A stretch of 5,138 bases of DNA from an uncultured Erysipelotrichaceae bacterium. GTDB taxonomy: Bacteria; Bacillota_I; Bacilli_A; Erysipelotrichales; Coprobacillaceae. The position numbers and the translations under genes are program-made. Position 1 is the first letter of the stretch. Each line of letters starts with the position of its first letter. A model generated the notes under the pieces. It saw only the letters and a program-made list of their open reading frames with translations. It had not been told where the DNA came from and ran no database searches. The DNA is taken from assembly GCA_900544435.1 (NCBI GenBank), contig UQVG01000165.1, positions 1 to 5,138 of the forward strand, read 5' to 3'. Shown piece by piece: positions 1-5,138 of the stretch.

Positions 1-692
1 ATATTGGACTACATGGCCCAGATCTCTTGTTTTATTATTTACCATTAAAAACCAATGAAATTAATTCAATAGGTTATAACATGCACGAAAAAACAGGAGA
101 AGAAGTATTTGATACTTTTAGAAAAATGATGACTTCTAAAAAACAAATCAATCATTACCTAGCTTATTATTATGGATTTATTTGTCATTTTGCCTTAGAT
201 GCAACGTGTCACGGTTATATTGAAAAAAGAATTCATGAAAGTGGAGTATCACATGGAGAAATAGAAGTTGAATTTGATCGTTTTTTAATGATTGAAGATG
301 GATTAAATCCTATTTCACATCATTTGACGAATCATTTAGTGGCTAGTGAGGAAAATGCTAAAATTATTGCTGATTTTTATGAAATAACCACAAAACAAAC
401 TAAAAAAGCGATTAAAGGTATGAAAATATACAATGATTTATTGGTTGCTCCTTCTAAATTAAAGAGAAAGATTATTTATGCTTTACTTCGTATAAGTGGG
501 AATTATAAGGAAATGCATGGATTGATTGTTAATTATGAGGAAAATCCAAAATGCATAGAAAGTACTAAAAAATTAAATGAGCTTTATCACATTGGTAAAG
601 AAAGAGCGTTACAGCTTTTAACAGAAAATAATACTAATAATGATTTATATCATTATACATTCAGTGGAAAAGAGGAAAAAAATGAGATTTAA
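1..692 (+). CDS. Zinc-dependent phospholipase C-like protein, 5' end cut by window edge
   Basis: The reading frame is open to the left edge (first full codon at 3), so the N-terminus is missing; a TTG at 27 is an internal Leu, not the start. The first visible residues read GLHGPDLLFYY, matching the conserved G-x-x-GPD-x-x-FY segment near the N-terminus of the zinc-dependent phospholipase C family (Pfam Zn_dep_PLPC). Family metal-ligand motifs follow: HxxxDxxxH (His codon 186-188, Asp 198-200, His 210-212) and HxxxE (His 252-254, Glu 264-266), which correspond in pattern to ligands known from clostridial alpha-toxin. The rest is helical and Lys-rich. About 229 residues are visible, so probably only a short N-terminal piece is lost. 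The family hydrolyses phospholipid head groups, but many bacterial members have no tested substrate. Secretion cannot be judged without the N-terminus. Its 3' end overlaps the transporter gene by 11 nt, which suggests an operon and translational coupling. Confidence 0.82.
   Translation, partial: IGLHGPDLLFYYLPLKTNEINSIGYNMHEKTGEEVFDTFRKMMTSKKQINHYLAYYYGFICHFALDATCHGYIEKRIHESGVSHGEIEVEFDRFLMIEDGLNPISHHLTNHLVASEENAKIIADFYEITTKQTKKAIKGMKIYNDLLVAPSKLKRKIIYALLRISGNYKEMHGLIVNYEENPKCIESTKKLNELYHIGKERALQLLTENNTNNDLYHYTFSGKEEKNEI
671..676 (+). promoter_or_regulatory. Ribosome binding site that sets the transporter start at 682
   Basis: AGAGGA lies 5 nt before ATG 682, inside the end of the upstream phospholipase-like gene. 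The in-frame ATG at 640 has no purine-rich sequence in front of it, and the ATG at 694 is too far from this site, so 682 is the supported start. Confidence 0.7.
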
Positions 693-1917
693 AATGACAA
701 AAGAAGAGAAAAACTGGGTTTTATATGATGTAGGAAACTCAGCATTTGTTCTTCTGGTATCAACAATCATGCCAATTTATTTTAATTACTTATCAGAAAA
801 AGCAGGGCTATCTTCTGTTGATTATTTGGCTTTTTGGGGTTATGCTGCATCAATTGTTACAATTATTGTTGCTTTTTTAGGACCAGTCTTAGGGACTTTA
901 GCTGATACAAAAGGTTATAAAAAACCAATCTTTATAATCACTTTATTGATTGGTTGTATTGGATGTTTTTTACTTGGTTTTATTAAACAGTGGCTATTCT
1001 TTTTAATTGTTTTCATTATTGCTAAGATAGGTTTTTCCGGAAGCTTGATTTTCTATGATTCGATGCTTTCTGATGTAACAACGCCTGAACGTGTAGATCA
1101 TGTTTCTTCTCAAGGATATGCCTGGGGTTATATTGGAAGCTGCGTCCCTTTTGTTGTCTGTCTTCTTCTTGTTTTAAATGCTGGAAAGATTGGACTATCT
1201 ATGGAAATGTCAATGATGATTTCTTTTGCTATTATTGCTTTTTGGTGGTTTGGTCTTACTTTACCACTATTAAAAACTTATCAACAAAAATATTATGTAG
1301 AAAGAAAACCACATGCGATGCAAAACAGTTTTAAACGTTTATTTGAAACGATAAAAAATGTTAGAAAAGAGAAAAAGATTTTTTTATTCTTACTTGCGTT
1401 TTTCTTTTACATAGATGGTGTTTATACCATTATTGATATGGCTACAGCCTATGGAACAGCTTTAGGTTTTGAAAGTACAGGATTGTTATTAGCTTTATTA
1501 TTAACCCAAGTTGTTGCTTTTCCTTTTGCTATTTTATTTGGAAGATTATCATCAAAATATGAAGCAGCTAAACTAATAAGAGTTTGTATATTAGCTTATT
1601 TGGGTATTTCAATTTTTGCGATTTTCCTTACAAAACAATGGCAGTTTTGGTTGCTAGCTGTTTTAGTAGGAATGTTTCAAGGAGGGATTCAATCTTTATC
1701 AAGATCCTATTTTACAAAAATCATTCCTTTAGAAAAATCAGGAGAATACTTTGGTTTAATGGATGTTTGTGGAAAAGGAGCTTCGTTTTTAGGAACAACA
1801 GTTGTTGGTGTTTTATCACAAGCAACAGGTCAAATTAATCTTTCTCTAGGAGCTCTATCTGTTTTCTTTATGTTAGGAATTGTCTTTTTTAGAATGTCTG
1901 AAAAAAGAGAAGGTTAG
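682..1917 (+). CDS. MFS transporter, UMF1/Atg22-like family
   Basis: This 411-residue polytopic membrane protein has about 12 predicted hydrophobic segments in two halves, separated by a basic cytoplasmic loop near residues 205-232. The N-terminal motif W-x-L-YD-x-x-NSAF (residues 12-22) is the signature of the UMF1/Atg22-like major facilitators. A motif-A-like loop, GTLADTKGYKK (71-81), joins TM2 and TM3. The stretch YDSMLSDVTTPE followed by SSQGYAWGYIGS, and later GGIQSLSRSYF, are further landmarks of this family. The yeast relative Atg22 exports amino acids from the vacuole; substrates of bacterial members are largely unknown, so none is assigned. Start chosen at ATG 682 because of AGAGGA 5 nt upstream. 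It overlaps the phospholipase-like gene by 11 nt, so the two are probably translated together; a functional link, such as uptake of a lipid breakdown product, is only a guess. A terminator overlaps its stop codon. Confidence 0.85.
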   Translation: MRFKMTKEEKNWVLYDVGNSAFVLLVSTIMPIYFNYLSEKAGLSSVDYLAFWGYAASIVTIIVAFLGPVLGTLADTKGYKKPIFIITLLIGCIGCFLLGFIKQWLFFLIVFIIAKIGFSGSLIFYDSMLSDVTTPERVDHVSSQGYAWGYIGSCVPFVVCLLLVLNAGKIGLSMEMSMMISFAIIAFWWFGLTLPLLKTYQQKYYVERKPHAMQNSFKRLFETIKNVRKEKKIFLFLLAFFFYIDGVYTIIDMATAYGTALGFESTGLLLALLLTQVVAFPFAILFGRLSSKYEAAKLIRVCILAYLGISIFAIFLTKQWQFWLLAVLVGMFQGGIQSLSRSYFTKIIPLEKSGEYFGLMDVCGKGASFLGTTVVGVLSQATGQINLSLGALSVFFMLGIVFFRMSEKREG

Positions 1918-1951
1918 TGAACTACAAGTTCAATGACAGCCTTCTTTTTTT
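1903..1951 (+). terminator. Intrinsic terminator overlapping the transporter stop codon
   Basis: GAAGGTT (1909-1915) pairs with AGCCTTC (1938-1944) with one G-U wobble, and the stem can extend outward through A-rich sequence pairing with the T run. A second perfect hairpin, GAACT-ACA-AGTTC (1919-1931), sits inside the loop. Seven T residues (1945-1951) follow directly. The TAG stop at 1915-1917 is at the base of the loop. This should end the phospholipase/transporter transcript. Confidence 0.8.
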
Positions 1952-1961
1952 ATTTTAAAAT
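1933..1961 (+). promoter_or_regulatory. Possible promoter for the small HTH gene
   Basis: ATGACA (1933-1938, five of six to the -35 consensus) is separated by 17 nt from TAAAAT (1956-1961, five of six to the -10 consensus). The predicted transcription start near 1968 would leave only about 10 nt of leader before ATG 1978, which is short. The -35 lies in the 3' arm of the preceding terminator. The region is very AT-rich, so a chance match is possible. Confidence 0.33.
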
Positions 1962-1977
1962 AAGAGTGGTGATAGAA

Positions 1978-2277
1978 ATGAAGAAAAAATTAATAAATCC
2001 TTTAAAAATAGGAAAGAATTTAAAAAGATGTGTTGATCAAATGGGGTATAAAGTAAAAGATATTCAAGAGTATTTATGTTTAGAATGTCCTCAACCAATT
2101 TATCGTTGGTTTAAAGGAAGTACATATCCTTCAATTCATCATTTATATGCATTAAGTTGTTTATTTGGGGTAAGTATGAATGAATTAATTGAAGAAGATG
2201 AAAGAAAAGAATGGGGTTATCGTATTTATCAAATGAAAGAGGGGAAAATGACATTAGAAAATCAAGAAATTTTGTAA
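1978..2277 (+). CDS. Small XRE-family helix-turn-helix transcriptional regulator
   Basis: This 99-residue protein is made almost entirely of one XRE/Cro-type DNA-binding domain. Residues about 10-21 form helix 1, 25-33 (KVKDIQEYL) helix 2, and 38-47 (PQPIYRWFKG) the recognition helix. PSIHHLYALSCLFGVSMNELI (starting at 51) supplies helices 4 and 5. A charged tail of about 28 residues follows, with no sensor domain. The W-x-x-G and P-S-x-x-x-L-x-x-LS spacing is typical of small Firmicutes regulators of this class. Start is ATG 1978, 4 nt after GGTGAT (1968-1973); the earlier in-frame ATG at 1933 lies inside the upstream terminator. The odd feature is four Cys (18, 34, 37, 61), including CLEC just before the recognition helix. 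It stands between two terminator-like signals and is probably its own unit. Target genes are unknown; a link to the neighbouring copper operon is possible but unproven. Confidence 0.8.
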   Translation: MKKKLINPLKIGKNLKRCVDQMGYKVKDIQEYLCLECPQPIYRWFKGSTYPSIHHLYALSCLFGVSMNELIEEDERKEWGYRIYQMKEGKMTLENQEIL

Positions 2278-2296
2278 GCATATTTCTTGCTTATTT
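2263..2296 (+). terminator. Weak terminator-like hairpin after the HTH gene
   Basis: Two alternative, mutually exclusive stems are visible. CAAGAAAT (2263-2270) pairs perfectly with ATTTCTTG (2282-2289), and TAAGCA (2275-2280) pairs perfectly with TGCTTA (2288-2293). T-rich sequence follows, but with no clean T run, and the stems are AT-rich. It may slow or partly stop read-through from the HTH gene into the copper operon. Confidence 0.35.
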
Positions 2297-2315
2297 TCTA
2301 GTATTCAAGTATGAT
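2287..2315 (+). promoter_or_regulatory. Sigma-A-type promoter of the copper operon
   Basis: TTGCTT (2287-2292) as -35 and TATGAT (2310-2315, five of six to consensus) as -10 are separated by 17 nt. The predicted transcription start near 2322 falls within the CsoR-type operator just downstream, as expected for a repressor-controlled promoter. The -35 is only half consensus. Confidence 0.6.
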
Positions 2316-2319
2316 ATAG

Positions 2320-2334
2320 ATACCCTATAGGGGT
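2320..2334 (+). promoter_or_regulatory. CsoR-type copper operator
   Basis: The sequence ATACCCTATAGGGGT contains TACCC (2321-2325), a 5-nt centre (TATAG) and GGGTG (2331-2335). This is the same C-run/G-run layout that I recall for the Bacillus subtilis copZA CsoR site (TACCC, five bases, GGGTA). The core CCCTATAGGG (2323-2332) is a perfect palindrome. In this AT-rich intergenic region a C3/G4 palindrome stands out. It overlaps the predicted transcription start and ends next to the Shine-Dalgarno, and the downstream gene pair includes csoR itself, so negative autoregulation by copper-free CsoR is the natural reading. Confidence 0.78.
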
Positions 2335-2335
2335 G

Positions 2336-2342
2336 GGAGGTG
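2336..2342 (+). promoter_or_regulatory. Strong Shine-Dalgarno of copA
   Basis: GGAGGTG ends 5 nt before ATG 2348 and is the best ribosome binding site in the window. An in-frame GTG at 2333 runs into this element and would encode it, so it is not the start. Confidence 0.85.
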
Positions 2343-2347
2343 TAGTA

Positions 2348-4834
2348 ATGGAAAAGAAATATGATGTCATTGGGATGACATGTAGTGCATGTTCAGCTCA
2401 TGTAGATAAAGCAGTAAGAGGGTTGGATGGTGTTGATGATGTTAATGTCAATTTATTGCAAAACTCAATGACTGTTGAATTTGATGAAAATAAACTAAGT
2501 GAAAGTCAAATTTTTGAGGCTGTAGATAAAGCAGGTTATAAAGCTCAAAATATTGGTGAAAAACAGGTTTCAAATGTTCAAGAAGATGAAAATGAGCATA
2601 AAAAGAAGAATTTGATTTTATCATTTATTTTCTTGATTCCTTTATTTTATATCAGTATGGGACATATGATGAATTGGCCTTTACCAAGTATTCTCTTAGG
2701 TCATGAAAATATGATGATCTTTGTTTTAGTTCAATTGTGTTTAGTTGTTCCTATTATGTTCATCAATAGAGGTTATTATATTCGAGGCTTTAAAACTTTA
2801 TTCAATCGTAGTCCAAATATGGATTCTTTGATTGCCTTAGGTTCTTCAGCAGCTTTTCTTTATAGTTTATATGCAACATTTATGATGGCTTATTATTTAG
2901 GTAGAATGGATATGGATATGACACATCATTATATGATGCAACTTTACTTTGAATCGGCAGGAATGATTTTAACATTAATTTCTTTAGGTAAATATTTAGA
3001 ATCACGTTCTAAACAAAAGACTTCAGAAGCGATTGAAAAATTGATGAAGCTGATGCCTTCAACAGCTATTGTCTTAAAAGAAGGAAAAGAAGTTGAAGTA
3101 GCCATTGAAGATGTTCAAATTGGTGATGTTGTGATTGTTAAACCAGGTAACAATATTCCTTTGGATGGAAAAATCATTCAAGGACATGGTTCTATCAATG
3201 AAGCGATGATTACTGGAGAAAGCTTACCGGTCGATAAAACAGTTGGTGATCAAGTTATTGGTTCAACCAATAACTTAGATGGTTATATGCAAGTAGAAGT
3301 TAGTCATGCTTCAAATGATACAACGCTTTCTAAAATCATTCGTTTAGTAGAAGAAGCAGGCGCTTCTAAAGCACCAATTGCGAAACTTGCCGATAAGATC
3401 AGTGGTGTCTTTGTACCAACCGTTATTACAATTGCAATCATTACTTTCGTTTTATGGTTAACCCTTGGAAATAAAGATTTCCACTTTGCCTTAAACTGTT
3501 CAATTTCAGTCCTTGTTATTTCTTGTCCATGTGCTTTAGGGCTTGCCACTCCTACAGCAATCATGGTTGGAACAGGGAAAGGGGCTAACTTAGGTATCTT
3601 AGTTAAATCAGCACAACATTTAGAAGAACTTTCTAAATGTGATACGATTGTTTTAGATAAGACGGGAACACTTACTGAAGGAAAACCTCAAGTTACAGAA
3701 GTTTATCCAATTGGTGTAAGTGAAAATGATTTATTGAAATATGCGGGTTCGATTGAACAATATTCTAAACATCCACTTGCTAAAGCAATTCATAGTTATG
3801 TTTTAGAACAAGGGGTTTCATTAGATAATTTAGAACATTTTGAAATGAAACAAGGCCTAGGTCTTGTAGGTGATTTAAAGGGTAAAGTTCTTTTATCAGG
3901 GAATAGACGTTTGATGGAAGGAAATGGTGTTGATCTTTCTTCAATTGAAGAGCTATATAAAGAATTATCTGCTAAAGGAAAGACACCTTTATTTTACAGC
4001 TATGCAGGTCAACTTATTGGCTTGATCGTTGTTTCAGATGTCTTGAAACAAACAAGTAAACATGCTATTGATTGTTTAAAAGACATGAACATGAATATTT
4101 ATATGTTGACAGGTGATAACCAATTAACAGCCAATGCGATTGCTGATGAATTAGGCATTGAAGCCATTGGTGAAGTCTTACCACAAGATAAAGAAAAACA
4201 TGTAAGAGATTTACAAGAAAAAGGACATCGTGTTATCATGGTGGGTGATGGAATCAACGATGCACCTGCCCTTGTAAGAAGTGATGTTGGTATTGCGATG
4301 ACTTCAGGAATCGATATTGCGATCGAATCTGCAGATATCGTCTTGATGAAAAATGATTTACAAGATGTTGTTGTGGCTTATGAACTTTCAAAAGCGACAA
4401 TTAAAAATATTAAAGAAAACTTATTCTGGGCATTCTTCTATAATGTCATCGGTATCCCAATTGCTGCAGGAGTGTTCTATTCAATCTTTGGCTGGTTGTT
4501 AGACCCAATGTTTGGGGCAGCTGCGATGTCATTAAGTTCGGTCTTTGTTGTATCGAATGCACTTAGATTAAGATTCTTTAAACCAAAACATCAAATTATT
4601 AAAATACAAGAAAATAGGAAAAAGGAAGAAAAGAAAATGAAAAAAGTATTAGTAGAAGGAATGATGTGCGAACATTGTAAAGCGCACGTAGAAAAAGCAT
4701 TAAATGCTATTGATGGTATTCAAGCAACAGTTGATCTAGAAAAAAACTGTGCTTTTGTAGAAGGTGAAGTTGACGAAGCAACACTAAAACAAGCCATTGA
4801 AGAAGCTGGATATACTTATAAAGGAATTGAATAA
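2348..4834 (+). CDS. copA: Copper-exporting P1B-1-type ATPase with N- and C-terminal metal-binding domains
   Basis: This 828-residue inner-membrane pump uses ATP to export cytoplasmic Cu(I). Domains in order: N-terminal heavy-metal-associated domain with GMTCSAC (9-15; Cys12, Cys15); charged linker; first four membrane helices (about 88-105, 122-140, 160-183, 199-216); actuator domain with TGES (289-292); two helices, the second carrying the CPC metal site (393-395); phosphorylation site DKTGT (Asp437); nucleotide domain with HP (475-476), a GLGLVG loop (503-508), TGDN (588-591) and GDGINDAP (633-640); last two helices with YN (698-699) and MxxSS (727-731). CPC, YN and MxxSS together mark Cu(I) specificity. 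After an Arg/Lys/Glu-rich linker (about 746-763) comes a second metal-binding domain with GMMCEHC (Cys774, Cys777), very like free CopZ. Start is ATG 2348 after GGAGGTG. csoR follows after 2 nt. All catalytic motifs are intact. Expression is likely copper-induced through the upstream operator. Confidence 0.96.
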   Translation: MEKKYDVIGMTCSACSAHVDKAVRGLDGVDDVNVNLLQNSMTVEFDENKLSESQIFEAVDKAGYKAQNIGEKQVSNVQEDENEHKKKNLILSFIFLIPLFYISMGHMMNWPLPSILLGHENMMIFVLVQLCLVVPIMFINRGYYIRGFKTLFNRSPNMDSLIALGSSAAFLYSLYATFMMAYYLGRMDMDMTHHYMMQLYFESAGMILTLISLGKYLESRSKQKTSEAIEKLMKLMPSTAIVLKEGKEVEVAIEDVQIGDVVIVKPGNNIPLDGKIIQGHGSINEAMITGESLPVDKTVGDQVIGSTNNLDGYMQVEVSHASNDTTLSKIIRLVEEAGASKAPIAKLADKISGVFVPTVITIAIITFVLWLTLGNKDFHFALNCSISVLVISCPCALGLATPTAIMVGTGKGANLGILVKSAQHLEELSKCDTIVLDKTGTLTEGKPQVTEVYPIGVSENDLLKYAGSIEQYSKHPLAKAIHSYVLEQGVSLDNLEHFEMKQGLGLVGDLKGKVLLSGNRRLMEGNGVDLSSIEELYKELSAKGKTPLFYSYAGQLIGLIVVSDVLKQTSKHAIDCLKDMNMNIYMLTGDNQLTANAIADELGIEAIGEVLPQDKEKHVRDLQEKGHRVIMVGDGINDAPALVRSDVGIAMTSGIDIAIESADIVLMKNDLQDVVVAYELSKATIKNIKENLFWAFFYNVIGIPIAAGVFYSIFGWLLDPMFGAAAMSLSSVFVVSNALRLRFFKPKHQIIKIQENRKKEEKKMKKVLVEGMMCEHCKAHVEKALNAIDGIQATVDLEKNCAFVEGEVDEATLKQAIEEAGYTYKGIE
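4622..4639 (+). promoter_or_regulatory. Internal Shine-Dalgarno and in-frame ATG before the CopZ-like domain
   Basis: AAGGAAG (4622-4628) stands 8 nt before ATG 4637, which is codon 764 of copA and in frame. The sequence from 4616 to 4637 is all purine, and a second AGGA (4616-4619) lies just upstream. The encoded linker residues (NRKKEEKK) look like a translated ribosome binding region. This is visible in the sequence; its use as a start is inference. Confidence 0.45.
4637..4834 (+). CDS. copZ: Possible nested CopZ-like copper chaperone from an internal start in copA
   Basis: If translation begins at ATG 4637 the product is a 65-residue protein starting MKKVLVEGMMCEHC. It has the size and beta-alpha-beta-beta-alpha-beta sequence pattern of stand-alone CopZ chaperones, including the CxxC Cu(I) site (Cys11, Cys14 of the nested product) and a closing EEAGYTYKGIE segment typical of this domain's end. 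CopZ proteins carry Cu(I) to CopA and CsoR; no separate copZ is seen in this window. A C-terminal metal-binding domain on clostridial-type CopA proteins is known to me, so the fused form alone is not new. Separate production of the domain is inferred from the internal Shine-Dalgarno and ATG. The alternative is that the domain exists only as part of the pump. Confidence 0.35.
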   Translation: MKKVLVEGMMCEHCKAHVEKALNAIDGIQATVDLEKNCAFVEGEVDEATLKQAIEEAGYTYKGIE

Positions 4835-4836
4835 GT

Positions 4837-5100
4837 ATGATGGCCGATAAAAAACAGGTCACAAGACTTTTAAAAACAGCAAGAGGACAAATTGATGGAA
4901 TCTTAAAAATGGTGGAAGAAGATCGCTATTGTATTGATATTTCACATCAAATCATGGCAAGTGAAGCTATTTTAAAAAGAGCTAACAAAGAAGTCTTAAA
5001 AGCTCATATGACACATTGTGTACATGATGCAGTCAATAGTAAAGATTGTGATCAAAAAATAGAAGAAATGATTAAAGTATTAGATAATTTATTGAAATAA
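4837..5100 (+). CDS. csoR: Copper-sensing repressor CsoR
   Basis: This 87-residue all-helical DNA-binding repressor belongs to the CsoR/RcnR family. The family core RLLKTARGQIDGILKMVEEDRYC (10-32) is clear. Cu(I) ligands are Cys32, His57 and Cys61, with spacings of 25 and 4 identical to Mycobacterium tuberculosis CsoR (Cys36, His61, Cys65). Tyr31 and Glu77 match the second-shell Tyr35 and Glu81 of that protein. This Cys-His-Cys set separates it from Ni/Co sensor RcnR and persulfide sensor CstR. An extra Cys71 has no assigned role. Start at ATG 4837 is chosen over the adjacent ATG 4840 because it is nearer to AAGGA (4821-4825), though the 11-nt spacing is long. It follows the copA stop by 2 nt, so translational coupling is likely. 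As the last gene of its own regulated operon it would set up negative feedback through the operator before copA. Confidence 0.94.
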   Translation: MMADKKQVTRLLKTARGQIDGILKMVEEDRYCIDISHQIMASEAILKRANKEVLKAHMTHCVHDAVNSKDCDQKIEEMIKVLDNLLK

Positions 5101-5129
5101 GAAATCTTGAAAAAGGTTTCTTATTTTTT
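5095..5129 (+). terminator. Intrinsic terminator of the copA-csoR operon
   Basis: AATAAGAAATC (5096-5106) pairs with GGTTTCTTATT (5115-5125) over 11 positions with one wobble and an 8-nt loop, followed by more T residues to 5129. The csoR stop codon TAA (5098-5100) is part of the 5' arm. It closes the copper transcription unit. Confidence 0.82.
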
Positions 5130-5138
5130 GTACAAAAA

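Noticed and set aside
640..681. Longer N-terminus for the transporter from ATG 640
   Set aside because: No Shine-Dalgarno is present, the extra residues are not family-like, and AGAGGA is correctly placed for ATG 682.
1584..1838. Open frame of 84 codons on the + strand inside the transporter gene
   Set aside because: It lies in another frame of a clear membrane-protein gene, has no ribosome binding site and resembles no family I know.
1933..1977. Longer N-terminus for the HTH protein from ATG 1933
   Set aside because: The ATG and following codons lie in the terminator stem and T run; the added residues (TAFFFYFK) are just the translated T tract.
2333..2347. GTG 2333 as the copA start
   Set aside because: It would place the start inside the operator and Shine-Dalgarno; ATG 2348 sits 5 nt after GGAGGTG and gives the normal N-terminus.
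3304..3564. Open frame of 86 codons on the - strand within copA
   Set aside because: It is antisense to well-conserved CopA motifs including CPC, and its composition is explained by the copA codons.
4640..4645. Run of six A after ATG 4637 as a slippage or frameshift site
   Set aside because: Six A in such an AT-rich genome is common, there is no stimulatory hairpin I can see, and the frame continues without a break.
1..5138. Mobile element, defence system, CRISPR array or RNA gene
   Set aside because: No transposase, integrase, direct-repeat array, tRNA-like cloverleaf or rRNA segment was recognised; gene order and composition look like ordinary chromosome.

Overview
The window is AT-rich DNA with tightly packed genes, all on the + strand. 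It has A/G-rich Shine-Dalgarno sequences, T-tract intrinsic terminators and standard code use (Trp from TGG). Protein character and base composition point to a low-GC Gram-positive (Firmicutes). A gut Erysipelotrichia/Coprobacillus-like organism is my best guess, but it is inference only.

Left block (1-1951): a 5'-truncated gene for a zinc-dependent phospholipase C-like protein overlaps by 11 nt a 12-TM-type major facilitator of the UMF1/Atg22-like family. The pair is probably co-transcribed and ends at an intrinsic terminator whose 5' arm contains the transporter stop codon. Middle (1952-2277): a small single-domain XRE-type helix-turn-helix regulator with an unusual Cys-x2-Cys at the start of its recognition-helix region.

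Right block (2278-5138): a compact copper-efflux operon. A sigma-A-like promoter carries a CsoR-type operator over the predicted transcription start. It drives a Cu(I) P1B-1 ATPase (CopA) with one N-terminal and one C-terminal heavy-metal-associated domain. Two nucleotides after its stop comes csoR, encoding the Cu(I)-sensing repressor with the complete Cys-His-Cys ligand set, and a strong terminator closes the unit. When Cu(I) rises, CsoR should release the operator, CopA should export the metal, and CsoR should be remade as part of the same transcript.

The most interesting point is inside copA. The C-terminal domain looks like an entire CopZ copper chaperone joined to the pump. It is preceded by a polypurine stretch with a good Shine-Dalgarno and an in-frame ATG, so the cell may make both the full pump and a free CopZ-like chaperone from one reading frame. 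I saw no mobile element, CRISPR array, tRNA or rRNA, and no gene-free stretch longer than about 70 bases.
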